Assembly: GCF_001039355.2 (NCBI RefSeq)
Contig: NW_019775369.1
Coordinates: 266,278-330,277, forward strand
DNA from: Lingula anatina
Taxonomy: Eukaryota > Brachiopoda > Lingulata > Lingulida > Lingulidae
DNA length: 64,000 nucleotides
Direction: 5' to 3'
Notes under the pieces: model-generated
Seen by the model: only the letters and a program-made list of their open reading frames with translations
Told to the model about the DNA's origin: nothing
Database searches by the model: none
Shown: positions 1-12,174 of the stretch, piece by piece
Numbering within the stretch: the stretch's first letter is position 1
How the letters are laid out: each line of letters begins with the position of its first letter
Position numbers and translations under genes: made by a program

Positions 1-1990
1 GTGCGGAGAATTGGTGTATTCACCTTCCTCCCCACATGCCGTCCTGGGCCAATGCCTGACACGACGGAACAGAACTGGGTAGTTGCCAACTGTGACAAGG
101 CGTGACAGGAATAGTAGTCCTTCAGGAACCGTAGTCTGTTCCCCATTATACTTTGTACAGGTGACATTCGACTAACTTAACCTGTACTAATCATATGGGA
201 GCCCGCGCGGACTTCCAATCATTGGACTATACCATTTCTGTCACACCTGTAACCCTAATCTGTAAGATGACCGTACACGACCCCGGGATTCCATTCCCAG
301 AACTTCCATTTCTATCACACCGGTTGTGTGGAGAGAGAGGGGGGGAGGGGGGGGGCGCGGGGCACAGTCAGGTTTATTTATATAATCTGTTGTGGTGAAC
401 GCTAGTTCTCAAACAATTTGAACAGTGCTACGCATTCATTTCACATGACCATATAACAAGGTGCACCTAAGCGAGGCATAATATTGATAATAAAAATAAA
501 TAAGGACACAACCTTGCCCTTTGAAATTGCCTTTTACACACAAAATTAAATTACAATATACAGGGGTAGGCCTACCTGTTTACAGTATTCTTAGCTGCTT
601 TTATAAGAATATTAAACGTGCAAACAGCTGTAGATTGACGGCATATCAACAGCGAGGACTGCGCACATCGATGTTCTGAAGTTCTCGGTAGCGAGGACGG
701 TGAAAAGCGTCTCTCTAGACAGATGGGTCAACGCTTCGCTGTTACGCAAGGGTCGACGCTTTTTGTGACGCGAGGCCAGCCATATAGCACTACCTGCAGC
801 CTGGAGTGAGTTCATGTCAGGACACAAGATGGAGGACATATTAGGCCAGTAAACGAGCATATTTTCCTCTATATGCCATCTCAAGCGCGCATTGTTCTGT
901 ATTGTTTTCATAACCTTTGCGTATTAGGGGAAATAAGAGACAGAGAAAGTTATGTAGTAACCAAACAACATGTGTGAAGCAGTGGTGTCAGAAAAATATC
1001 CACATTTCTTTTGTGGAAAATCCCAGGCTTAAGGTGAGGGTCCCCTTTATTTTTTATTTTTTTTTTGGGGGGGGGGTGTAGANAAAGCGTCTCTCTAGAC
1101 AGATGGGTCAACGCTTCGCTGTTACGCAAGGGTCGACGCTTTTTGTGACGCGAGGCCAGCCATATAGCACTACCTGCAGCCTGGAGTGAGTTCATGTCAG
1201 GACACAAGATGGAGGACATATTAGGCCAGTAAACGAGCATATTTTCCTCTATATGCCATCTCAAGCGCGCATTGTTCTGTATTGTTTTCATAACCTTTGC
1301 GTATTAGGGGAAATAAGAGACAGAGAAAGTTATGTAGTAACCAAACAACATGTGTGAAGCAGTGGTGTCAGAAAAATATCCACATTTCTTTTGTGGAAAA
1401 TCCCAGGCTTAAGGTGAGGGTCCCCTTTATTTATTTTTTTTTTGGGGGGGGGGGTGTAGAGAGGGATTGTGATCACTGTTTGCCAAATAAAAATCAATGC
1501 AAAAATGACATTAAATGAAATTAATACCTCTTTAAAAATGAGAGTTGCAAATCACAAATCACCAGGTATAATGATTAAGCTTCACGAATGATAGTGAATA
1601 AAAAAGTCGCATTCACGAGTCATGGGAACGGGATGGTACACGGATCACGGCAAACATTATGAACCGACCATGCATCTCGTGAAATAAGAAAGTGGCTTGC
1701 AATGATAACAAAAATACCCGATGAGAGCTTCAAAATTCAGATGTGATCTTCAGGCAAAGAGGTGAACTTCTCAATTCCACTTTTCATTAAAAATTTATAC
1801 ATAAATTGCTCTAGCATCCGAGCCCTTCCTTAACGTGGAACTAACGTACAATGTATATTGAAAAATGATATGGAATTCACCATTTCGTAGACAGTATTCG
1901 GTCTCTAATACGATCTGCTCTCAGCTACTGCAGTGAGTGTATCCGTGGTTACCACAATATCGTATAGATGGCGCGGTGATAACTTCCATG
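1..1990. repeat. Diverged third copy of the 8.45-12.3 kb repeat unit
   Basis: The stretch aligns by eye, in order, with 8450-9680 plus 12175-12260 and with 17815-19140: the same openings near 10/8460, the same middle near 420/8860, the same block near 1520/9280 and the same end near 1905/12180. It differs by many substitutions and small indels. It contains no supported exon. It lacks the 2.49-kb transposon found in the 8-12 kb copy. Whether it is a true paralogous repeat or a further haplotype fragment cannot be decided from sequence alone. Confidence 0.7.
705..1462. repeat. Contig-overlap duplication around the N at 1083
   Basis: Bases 705-1082 are repeated almost exactly at 1084-1462, directly across a single N. 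The two copies differ only in T/G homopolymer lengths. This looks like an unmerged assembly overlap and not a biological tandem repeat. Short open frames on the minus strand here repeat each other for that reason and are not supported as genes. Confidence 0.85.
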
Positions 1991-2032
1991 CCCTTGCCAT
2001 TAAAGAGATAACGACCAGGGAGTCGCCCTCTA

Positions 2033-2304
2033 AGACTGGGTTCCCATGCCTAGAGATATAGACTCCATGATCTAACAGGATCGATCCGTCTCCAAGGGGT
2101 TTCTCGCTGAATTGCTCTCAACTTAAGCGGCTTAGATGTCTGGCATGCGTACTGAAACTCTTAAACGATGATTAATTACCCCCTAGCAGCTTCAGTAGGC
2201 GTGACAGATATCTAAGCCGCTTAAGTTGATTGAAATTTAGTGAGAAATCCTCCAGGAGACAGTTCGATCCATAGTCAGTACGACAGGGTCTGGGAATAGT
2301 CCCA
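2033..2304. mobile_element. TA-flanked fold-back MITE, copy 1
   Basis: The ends read AGACTGGGTTCCCATGCC and, inverted, TGGGACTATTCCCAGACCCT. They are bounded by TA on both sides (2031-2032, 2305-2306). The middle holds two facing arms around AAGCGGCTTAGATGTCTGG and its complement, so most of the element folds on itself. Related copies lie at 24408, 29584, 32717, 63266 and 63462. A TA target duplication suggests mobilisation by a Tc1/mariner-type transposase; no transposase is present. Confidence 0.75.
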
Positions 2305-2565
2305 TAGATATTTTACTAGCGTACTTGATTAACATGACGCTGATGTTTTTTGTATGGGGCTTAAAGGCTTCCAGTCGATGCATCATCAATTTCTGGTGCG
2401 AAAAAGCCAGCAATAAAAAATTACTTTCTAGATCAAAAAGTAAATTACTTCCTCGTATAAGTTTACTGTTAAACTACGCACGCTTCAAAACCAGATCACA
2501 GCGCGGCCCATGGCTGTTTCCAATATACATGGGTCCACCTTACTTACTAACCTATTATTATTAGT

Positions 2566-2802
2566 TCAGTGGCAGATTTAGGGGGAGGGTCAGGGAGGTC
2601 CTGACCCCCAACTCTTTGATTTCTGAAAACACAATGGCCCCTCTTAAAATTAGAATTTTAACTAGACTAATCATATTTCTAATCTGTAGCAAATGGCACC
2701 GTCCCCATTCTAAAATACCAACAATTTTTCGCGGCCCTTCTGCAGGCCCCAAAGCCCGCGCCCCCCCCCCCCTTTCAAATTATCCCGGACCGGCCCCTGT
2801 AT
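2566..2802. mobile_element. Decayed non-autonomous DNA element (CAGNGGC ends)
   Basis: The left end (CAGTGGCAGATTTAGGGGG) and right end (CCGGACCGGCCCCTG) form imperfect inverted termini around a G-rich/C-rich body. This resembles hAT-type non-autonomous elements with CAGGGGC termini. The assignment rests only on end pattern and is tentative. Confidence 0.4.
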
Positions 2803-2809
2803 AAGTTCA

Positions 2810-4830
2810 ACGTAAGTCGTCAATATGATGATAAGAACGATAAGATGGGCCACTGGTCGGGCTACTGGTGACCATTCCTGGCCGTATGATCAGGCGACCA
2901 GTCCAGCGAATGAGACCGCAACGTCGGTCAGTTGCTAAATGTAAGCTCCAGTATCAGAGTTATTCATATTCTTCATAATAATAAACAACTATTAAATGGA
3001 TAAGGCCACTGTAGAACAGCTCTGCTGAGGTGGAATGAGCTGTGCCGTTCTATTTCTACTGGAAATCCGCCTGCTTGCACGCAATACCCCACAGGTCTGT
3101 TTGAGGCGATGCCAGCAATTACAGATGAGGAGAACTGCTGCCGTCATTTGTTTAACACAAATTGGATCAGGGACAATATTCACGTTGGTATTAATCCATA
3201 AACTTTACGTAATCGCTTCCGAAGGAGAGACATTATTTCCCAAGTAAAGTTTGATGACCGAATTGTTCCAAAACCAATTAGTTGCGTCATAAGGATGTGG
3301 ATTGAGAGGTAATTTGGCAATCAAATATGTTTAAGGAGTACATTTTCTCCCAGTGGAGGTGATTGTCGAGCAGTTTGGATTGTGCAATAAATTGCTGTAA
3401 TTTTGAATAAAAAGGGACGCGGAGATAGACGTTAAAGAGTGATTAGTCGTTTTTTTACTAAAAGAAAGTCATGCTTTTGCTTTAAGTTGCATGCAGCTGT
3501 AAATTCATATTAAAAAATTGTATCTACAAAATAAAACATCCTTTGTATGTAATAAGAGACCGCGATCTGCGACGGAGATACATTGAAAACCATTGAACCT
3601 AACACCACGGGCTTTTATTTGAAAAAAAGCAGAATATACAGGATACAGAACTATGCGCCAAACACTCTACCAGAATGTGAGAATGTTCCCTGTCATACAC
3701 CAGAAGCAGAAGTGGTTTTCAAAAACTTTGTATATGTATATGTACATGTATATGTATAAACACATCTATGGTGGTTAAACCCCTTGGCTCAACTGCTTTA
3801 AAAGGATATGTCCTTTGGATTAAAAAATACAAACGTTCACTGGTTTATATGCGTTGTCACATGTAAAATTGCATAAAGGATAAAGGGAAGATTGTTAAAT
3901 GTCAAGGTCAACCCTCGACACCCTTTCTGTTGATTTACATCATATACCTTTCTATTGATATATATCATATAACTATCTACTCATATATATTATACAGTTA
4001 TCTAATGTAATGTATGTGCTGCAGCTATCGATCAATCCGATTTAATGCATTATGGTGGAAAAATACAGAAATGATTGCAAATGCCACAAATTGTGCAGTG
4101 TCCCTTTTTTCTTAAAATAATAACAGCTCTTTATACGAGATTCAAAAGTCCACAATAAGTACGTTGTATACAATACATAGAACTATTTATGAATTTTACC
4201 ACAAAAACGGCGCCCATCGCAATTATTATGGATTTATTCTGCTTGTCACACAGGATCCTTTGTGGCAAAAAAAAAGAAAAATCCATTTTATGGCACTTAA
4301 CCACCAGAACAGTTGTTAACCCTTCAATATATTTAATTTCATTTTATTAATATATGAACAATATTTTAAGTAGCATGTACTTTAGTCGTCCTTTTTCAAG
4401 CAGTTCCAAGTTTGTTTTTTTTTTAATATTTTTGGGGAAAGCTTTGACTTCAGTTTCACTGTTTGCATTGGTCCATGTGTCGCAATTTTCGTTGTCAAAA
4501 CAAATCCATCAACTTGTTAATTATATAAAGACAGTGCATATCTTTTGGAGTTTCTTTTTCCTTGGTTAAAGTTTACGGTTTGTTTGCAGAAAATTGTGTA
4601 AACGCAATGCTACTGCTGTTATATACCTTGATTTAGTTGATTGTGTTGGACAGTGAGGGCAACGAGATCAGTCACGCTGGCAATGCCACAGCGACGTCGA
4701 CGACGCGGTCATTTCTATGTCGTCGGAGTTAATAGGCACAGTTACTCAACGCATCTAAAAATTGTGTCTAAAGCTTATTTAAAATATCCATAACTACTGA
4801 CATGTGCCTTGTGTCCATTGATGAAGCAAT
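2810..4830. other. Intergenic stretch, nothing recognised
   Basis: AT-rich sequence downstream of the carotenoid oxygenase stop codon. A short TATG/TACA alternating run is visible at about 3728-3760. No exon, RNA gene or clear mobile element was found. Open frames here are short and lack splice or homology support. Confidence 0.5.
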
Positions 4831-4840
4831 CCCCCCATTC

Positions 4841-6305
4841 TTAAGAAGTGAAAAGCCCATGTAAACCGAACGGAACGTTAACATCAGTAGGCACCTCTGC
4901 CCGGGCCAACTCCACCATAGTTTTGGCGTCCAATATCAGCAGGAAGTCCGGCTTTCCTTGACCAACGTCCGTTATTGCCGCGAGCACCACACCGCTGTCC
5001 TCATCACTCCCGGCGGACGCTAGAGGGACAAAGACAGGCTCACTGGGGTACTGGGTGTGAGTGCCGCGCCATGCCACTTCCGTGCCGCTCTCCATATCCA
5101 CTTTAACTACGGCATTTCGATAGCTGTGCTTCCCTGCGAACGAGCCCCAGCAATAGACGTACTTGTAATTCTTACCGTTGTAGCTGGCGTAGTTAATTCG
5201 GGGAAGTTCCAAACCAGGTTTGCCTATCACGATGAACGTGCAATGGATGCTCCCGTCTGTCATGTCACGCCGAGCTTCCATTCGGTTTCTGAAACGCTCC
5301 ACGGTGATGAGATTCTCGTTCTTCGAGATCGCGTTGGATGTCGGTTTCAAAGGTAGCACGTAGCGACGTATCTCCGGTAAAATGTTTTCGGGGAACACTT
5401 CGTCCGAAAACAACCCGCTTTCAGGATCTAAATTCTTCAGATAGTGGGCGTCAATGATGCTCGGGTCATTGTACCCGCACAGGTCTATTATCAAGTGGTC
5501 CTCCTCTTCATAAGCGTTGATATGATGGAAGACGAAGAAGGGGTCCGCAGTGAACAGTTTTGCTACCTCCTCATTGGTCTTTCGATTGACCAATCGGAAC
5601 CGTGCTTTGATGTTTGGATACCATTCCATTGCCTCTTGGTAGCTCTTTCTGGTCACCTTCCTTGCCATCAATTTCAGCACGTTCATGCCCAAAGGCTGCT
5701 CGACGAGCGCGTAGTAGTTCTCCGACATTGCAAAGCTGTGGAAATATGTTGGGAACGCTTTGAACTGGCCAAAAATCTTGGCAAGAATTTCTGGTTGGGG
5801 TTTATCTTCAGCTGGTTTGGGGCCTTCGTTGTTGGTAATCACGTCTAAACGTGGTGGAATCTTGGACAAGTAGTAGATTGGCCTCCCGCCATACAACGTG
5901 CCAAAGTTGTAGAAATTTCCCTCGGCGTCTGTGTGCGGGTGTGCAGGAGTGGCCACACTGATAAGTCGCGACATGTCAATCCTCTTCTCCGTTGTTGTCA
6001 AAGTCTTAGGGTCCAACTTGGTCCAGTACTTAGTTTCAGTAATGGCGAGCAAGGCGTTCTCGCAGGGAAGAAGGTTGACAGATGGGTTATCAGTTATTCT
6101 GTCGTCGGAGAAGTAGGCAAAATACCTGGAGAATATGTTCTTACAGGGATCCGGGAAGCAAGCAGTACCAAATTCTGAGTAGACGATACAGTTGGCCGAC
6201 ATGGCTTTGGTATAGGCTTCACTCTCAATATATCTGAAATATGAACAACGCATAAATATATATGAACTGCAGTACCTTAATATGGGCGTCACTCCTGTTA
6301 TACAC

Positions 6306-6353
<48 letters not shown>

Positions 6354-6355
6354 GT

Positions 6356-6389
<34 letters not shown>

Positions 6390-7159
6390 GGACACAAAAG
6401 TTGTTCTGTCTCCACGTGTCCTTCACCTTGCTCGCACACATTACAACTGGTACCAACCGTGTACTACTGTATTACGGCTTCAATATCATTAATAAATAAC
6501 TACAGTTTTGCGTTGAACAAATAAACGAAAAAGAACAATTAATTTCCAGAAAACAATCTGCAGCCCACTCTCTACATTGCCCTTGTTAATAGCCATTCTG
6601 TCATTCTATCTTTATAGTAACAGACAGAAATACTGTACGTTATGGATGCATAGTTGTGATAAAGTTTCACGAAGTTAAAGAGAAAAGAAGCCATGAGTTT
6701 GACCTTAATTCAACATATCTAAACAAACATTATTTTCCTTTCGATCTGTTTCTCTGAAGTCCAGTGTAAAATATTTGCCTGGTTATGCTAATCTTTGTTA
6801 CAGTACATGTTTGAACTGCACCATGGCCGTTTTCTTTTCCAGACAAAAAATCTTTAAAAACTGAAAAACGTTATAGAAAACAGTTCACCATGACTTACTT
6901 GCTTTGAAATAGTACGGTGCCCTGTTCTATGGTGAAGCTATAGACCATTGCCAGACCATCAAAGAAATGGCGCATCCTGTAATTCCCCACTTCAAACTTG
7001 GCTGGAGCAACGCGATGTAGAGAGCCGCTGAGATCCGCAGGGATTGTACCTGAAACGAAGCTTTGTCAGTTTTCAAACAACCAAGGTACCAAGGTAGATT
7101 TACGTCGAGATCAGTGCTCTTATTTTGTTCATAATAATAAGTTTAATATGTGTGTGTGT

Positions 7160-7190
<31 letters not shown>

Positions 7191-7191
7191 C

Positions 7192-7227
<36 letters not shown>

Positions 7228-7329
7228 AAGAGAGAGAGAGAGGCTCGTATTTTCACCCTTAATAACGGTCTTCACTGGCGGTGTTGCCTTGCAGTTCATC
7301 TTAATGAGGGGGTCATCCTTGCTGGCCAT
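4841..7329 (-). CDS. Carotenoid cleavage oxygenase (RPE65/BCO family), complete
   Basis: Iron-dependent, seven-bladed beta-propeller enzyme family that cleaves or isomerises carotenoids and retinyl esters. Coding exons, in transcript order, are 7329-7257, 7049-6899 and 6233-4841. All junctions are GT-AG and phases join cleanly to 538 codons plus TAA, the usual family length. The start is the Met of MASKDDPLIK; the next residues lead into VIKGTIPADLSGSLHRV, the typical N-terminal strand. HFFDGLAM (about 52-59) and PDPCKNIFSRYF (102-113, with the Cys palmitoylated in RPE65) are family hallmarks. All four iron-ligand histidine motifs are present: TPAHPH (~173), FHSFAMS (~240), FHHINAYEEED (~311) and FGLHGLF (~533). 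The specific substrate (BCO1, BCO2 or isomerase) cannot be told. Intron 1 carries a GT/GA microsatellite close to the donor. A partial allele is at 15282-17195. Confidence 0.93.
6303..6389. repeat. Back-to-back (CTAT)n/(GATA)n microsatellite
   Basis: About twelve CTAT units are followed immediately by about eight GATA units, so the tract is an inverted repeat able to form a hairpin. It lies in intron 2 of the carotenoid oxygenase, about 70 bp upstream of the exon-3 acceptor. The allelic copy at 16226-16287 is shorter. Confidence 0.9.
7149..7243. repeat. (GT)n(GA)n compound microsatellite in intron 1
   Basis: An alternating GT tract runs directly into a GA tract. The GA tract ends about 13 bp from the exon-1 splice donor of the carotenoid oxygenase. 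It is repeated at 7561-7652 after the N at 7560. The allele at 17046-17108 has lost the GT part. Confidence 0.9.
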
Positions 7330-7560
7330 ATTGGTCAGTTTTAGTCTACGTCACGACCGGTAGTCAAAGCAATGAAGACGTCCTCTTTCAGATCCTGAAT
7401 AAGTTTTGGAATTTTGTATAATTTTTGTACAAAATTAATGACATAGTTGAGAATACATGTAGTACTAAAATTGTTAATTGTACATCATAATGAGAAACGG
7501 ACTACTATTCCTGCACATTATGTTCTTTTAAACAAAAGCTTTTTTATTTATTTATTTATN

Positions 7561-7636
<76 letters not shown>

Positions 7637-7665
7637 AAGAGAGAGAGAGAGGCTCGTATTTTCAC

Positions 7666-7738
7666 CCTTAATAACGGTCTTCACTGGCGGTGTTGCCTTG
7701 CAGTTCATCTTAATGAGGGGGTCATCCTTGCTGGCCAT
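7666..7738 (-). pseudogene. Duplicate of carotenoid oxygenase exon 1 (assembly overlap)
   Basis: A second copy of the first coding exon (MASKDDPLIKMNCK...) with the same donor. It sits in a block (7561-7975) that repeats 7150-7559 nearly base for base across a single N. It is unlikely to be a real alternative first exon; the flanking noncoding sequence is duplicated equally well. Confidence 0.8.
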
Positions 7739-8189
7739 ATTGGTCAGTTTTAGTCTACGTCACGACCGGTAGTCAAAGCAATGAAGACGTCCTCTTTCAG
7801 ATCCTGAATAAGTTTTGGAATTTTGTATAATTTTTGTACAAAATTAATGACATAGTTGAGAATACATGTAGTACTAAAATTGTTAATTGTACATCATAAT
7901 GAGAAACGGACTACTATTCCTGCACATTATGTTCTTTTAAACAAAAGCTTTTTTATTTATTTATTTATTTATTTACAGGTATCCTTCTTATTTGCATTCC
8001 ACATACAGATAGTATACAATACTACTCCAACTGTCAATTGTACATAGGAATGGGGCGTTAAATACGTTTTTAGACAAAAAAAAACTTGTTATTTTATTTT
8101 ATTCATCTTTTTTATTTACATTTGCAGTATTGTTCTTCTTGCATACATACAGGTATGTGACCTACATTGCACTTACGCAAAGTCATCAA

Positions 8190-8366
8190 AACTCTCCCCC
8201 CCCCCCCCGGCACCCCTATAGCAATCACGAGAAANNNNNNNNNNNNNNNNNNNNNNNNNNNNNNNNNNNNNNNNNTTCCCCAAAAAAAAAAAAAACCCCC
8301 CCCCCCCCCCCCGCCCCCCCCAAAAAAAAACACAAAAAAAAAGGGGGTAAAAAAAAAGCCCCCCTT

Positions 8367-8397
<31 letters not shown>

Positions 8398-8398
8398 C
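8190..8398. other. Assembly gap (41 N) in corrupted homopolymer sequence
   Basis: N bases fill 8235-8275. On both sides are unnaturally long C, A, T and G runs. The allelic stretch at 17683-17770 reads through cleanly, with shorter C, A, T and G runs around a short unique core. The runs here are therefore probably sequencing or assembly error. Proline- and lysine-rich open frames across this stretch are not genes. Confidence 0.85.
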
Positions 8399-8449
8399 AG
8401 GCTCACAATCGGGTCCAAATCGTTACTGTTTTAGTTCAAATTACAGCAT

Positions 8450-9680
8450 CTGGCGCAGAGAATTGGTGTATTCACGTTCCTCTCCATATGGCGTCCTTTG
8501 TCAAAGCCTGACACGATGAAACAGAACTGCGTAGTTATCAACTGTGACAAGGTGTGACAAGAATAGTACATGTAGTCCTTTAGGAGTCTTAGTCCGTGTC
8601 CCATTACTTTGTACAGGTGACATTCGTCCCATATACTAATCCCAATACTCCGACTAACTCTGACCTGTGCTCATCATATGGGAGCCCGGACTTCCAATTC
8701 TTGGACTTTACGATTCCTGCCACACCGACTAACCCTAAACTGTAATAAAAAACGTATAGGTCCCCGGACCACCATTCCTATCATACCGGTGCGATGCAGG
8801 GCACAATCATCGTTTTTTTTATCTCTTGCTGTGAACGCCATTTCTCCTCTATCAACTTGAACAGTGCTACGCATTAATATCAACTGACCCTATAAAAAGG
8901 TGCACCCAGAGAGTCAGTATACAGGTAATAAAAAAATTAAGACACAACCTTGCCCTTTGAAAATGCCTTTTATATAAAAAAATTAAATTACAATATACAG
9001 GGGTAGGCCTACCTGTTTACAGTATTCTTAGCTGCTTTTATAAGAATATTAAATGTGCAAACAGCTGTAGATTGACGACATATCAACAGCGAGGACTGCG
9101 CACATCGATGTTCTGAAGTTCTCGGTAGCGAGGACGGTGAAAAGCGTCTCACAATGGAGGAGGTGGGTGAAGGCCTCGCTGTGAGGACGCCTTTTTTGAG
9201 ACACGGCCAGAAATATAGCACTACCTGCGGCCTGGAGAGAGGCCATGTCAGGACACAAGATGGAGGACATATTATATCAAATTTAAATGAAATTAATACC
9301 TCTCTAAAAATGAGAGTTGCAAATCACAAATCACCAGGTATAATGATTTAGCTTCACGAAGGATAGAAAATAAAAAAGTCGCATTCACGAGTCACGGGAA
9401 CGGGATGGTACACGGATCACGGCAAGTATTATGAACGTTTCACTCGTGAAATATGAAAGCGGCTTGCAGGGATAACAAAAAAAAAAAAAAAAATACCCGA
9501 AAGGAGCCTCAAAATCCAGACGTAATGTCCAGGAAAAGAGGTGAATTTTTTAATCCACTTTTCATTCAAACTTTATACATAAATTGCTCTAGCATCGGAG
9601 CCCTTCCATGACGTGGAACTAATGTATATTGAAAAATGATATGGAATTCACCATTTTGTAGACAGTATTCGGTCTTTAAT
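8450..9680. repeat. Repeat unit shared with 1-1990 and 17815-19040
   Basis: Contains the recurrent ~200-bp block (about 8560-8720) with inverted GTCACACCGG-like ends that is also seen near 100-330, 17930-18100, 39475-39645, 46795-46960 and 56950-57090. That spread suggests an interspersed short element. No coding exon is supported. The unit is interrupted at 9685 by the transposon described separately and resumes at 12175. Confidence 0.6.
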
Positions 9681-9684
9681 AAGA

Positions 9685-12174
9685 CAGCCATTCCACGAAA
9701 AGGGGTACAATTCCATAACAAGAAATGCAGAGATATGAACTTTGCAAAAGTGGAAAACTTTTTATATTATTTTGATGAAGAGGTATTTAGAGAGTAGTAG
9801 AAGAATTTTAACCCACACCATTACTGTATTTAAAGGAATATGCACGTGTAAACATGGTACAGTATTTTTTTCGTTACGGAGGTTAGGTAACACCTAGATT
9901 AGGTTATATTTCAATCACGCCAAAGGTCACAGGCTCCATATTTCATTCAATTATTAAGATTTTGTATGTATTCAAAATATTATTGCCCATTTAAGATTTC
10001 TCTTCAATTATAGAAAATGCGGTGCAAACACATTGGTAATAAGTGGCTCGTTTTCTATAAATAGGGTACAAAGGCTGAGATATTCTAATTTAAATATTTT
10101 ATTAATCGTTGGGGACAGACTTGCTTTTTTATCATACTATTTGTTTATGAACAAAGTGCTATCAATCTATTATGATATGAGCATTGATCAATGAGCACAC
10201 ACATATCCAGTGTTCAAATGAAAAATGAGTAATTTAGTAACGGAGGTTAGGTCATTCTACATAGGTCAGCGATCATATATTTGTTTTGATATTTTTAGCT
10301 TAAGGTAGACTTTAGAAGATGAATTTGGAATTTATAGTATCACGGATACGACAAATTTACATAATAACATAGAAAAATGGATAAAACATGTTTATTCAAA
10401 CCATTAAATGGCAAATGGTTACAACGCGTTGTTTTGCTTACTTTCAAGGACTACATAAATACATTTACCACTACTGGATACATTTCACCGCTAATATGTT
10501 GATCTATTTATCTGTAGAATTCACATTCCATATTTTACCAGAGTAAGAGTTTAATTCATCATCTTAGTAACAGAGGTAAGGTAAAACTCTAGTCCAAATT
10601 ATGTCATACATTTCACGTTCAAAATTTCACAAGAAAAGCTTCGCGGTCATTAGATTTTTTTTCTCTGTAGTGTTTTTGTCGCTCTGTATTTGTAAGTGGT
10701 GTCTGTATAACAAAACATTAAACCTACATGCACATTATCCGGTTATAGGCAATAAAAAACAACAAAATACCCGAGAAAGTTAATGCATACAATCAAGTAG
10801 GCCGACAATGGACACGTGTTTGCCAATAACTGTCCATTTAAAGTTACTGGAAGCATCTAGAAGATGATAAAAACTATTATGTGCTACTGAAATAGTAAAA
10901 TAGGACCTAATAATCCTGCAGTTCTACCTGATAAATGTAACTATTGCTTCAATGCTTAATATATTTCGCCATAGGGCCTATGTCTCCCGCGAAAATAATG
11001 TCTGCTACATGCACATTAGTACCGATGTCAGCTAGTACCATTTTTCTTGCCAAGACAGACCTGAAAACTACTCATTTCGCTTAAAATCAGAATGATAAGT
11101 TCAAAAAGGCAACGTCAAGGGACAAATGGAAATCAATTCGATAAAACAAATCACGATTTACCCTCGATTTTATAGCAAACTGGAGTAAAAACTTAAATCA
11201 TTAGCCTTTCTTGATAGAATTATCAGCTATATATGTATATTTTATATCTATATTAATGCAGGGTAATGTCTTTAACAGCAAGCGGAATGAATGCATACTA
11301 CATCAGAACATAGAAGTAGAAATACTTATATGATCAGAATTAACTCACAAAACCACAGAAATAACGTTTTAAAGTATTAACAGTCATTTTTATAACAATT
11401 AACTTATTTCGTAACAGAGGTTAGCATAACGGACGTAAGGTGACACGCATTCTTTTTCAGTTTTTATCCTCGGTATAACTTTGCATAACTATTGAATGAA
11501 TTTTTTAAGAAGAAGTTGGTCCTTGCTTAACAAAAATGATATTTTTAACTTTCTAAAGCAACATTTTCTTCAAATTTGGTCCGTTACTGAGGTTAGGCTC
11601 TTAAATGCGACACCCCGACTTTTGTGAGTTAACATTCTCTATGATGGAACGCATCATTCAAAATTAACAAATAGCACTGTTTTATTAAACTTCATGTATT
11701 ATGAGTTTGAAAAATGCACAGGAAGGCTATTTAAGAGCATTTTCTTTTGTTCTTACATTGACTTAAAAAAGCGTTATGGAGGTTAGGGGTTACTGAGCGA
11801 CATTGATTATACTATGACAGTGACGTAACTAACCAACAAATTCGACAGAGAACACCATGTATGATAAAAAGAAACATGAGTTCAAATTACTTGAGGACTA
11901 AAAACACTAAAACACGGGAAAATATAAACTTTTTCTTGTGGCAAATCAGCTATAATACCGAAGCGACACGTCGAAATCGTGCTTTTTGCGGCATATAGAC
12001 CCCCGGGGTTCCCGTCAAAGCAAGTGGTACTATATTAATTGTTGTTTTTTAAGTAGAACACATCGGGTCCTGCTAAAAAAGGCTAAAAAAAGCAAAATTG
12101 CAGATGCTTTTACTACAGAAAATAAGCTGCGACAGGTATTGTTCAGAATTGTACCCTTTTTCGTGGAATGGCTG
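9685..12174. mobile_element. 2,490-bp DNA transposon with 29-bp terminal inverted repeats, haplotype-specific
   Basis: The left end begins CAGCCATTCCACGAAAA and the right end is its inverse. The 29-bp arms (9685-9713 and 12146-12174) differ at one base. The flanks show a probable 4-bp target duplication, AAGA on the left and ACGA on the right. Two homologous sites lack it: near 1905, where the sequence reads through TAATACGATCTG, and near 19045. The interior is AT-rich, with no open frame above about 60 codons, so it is non-autonomous. It carries about seven copies of a GTTACGGAGGTTAGG-like motif. The superfamily is unassigned. Confidence 0.85.

Noticed and set aside
612-1291. Repeated minus-strand frames beginning MKTIQNNARLRWHIEE
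   Set aside because: They lie in the duplicated contig-overlap block, have no splice or family support, and similar sequence elsewhere (9049-9270) is not kept in frame.
7129-7329. Ser-Leu repeat and Thr-His repeat tail of the frame beginning MASKDDPLIK
   Set aside because: Only the first 24 codons are exon; the rest is the intronic GT/GA microsatellite read in frame.
8130-8519. Proline/lysine-rich frames across the gap
   Set aside because: They cross N bases and inflated homopolymers; the clean allele does not support them.
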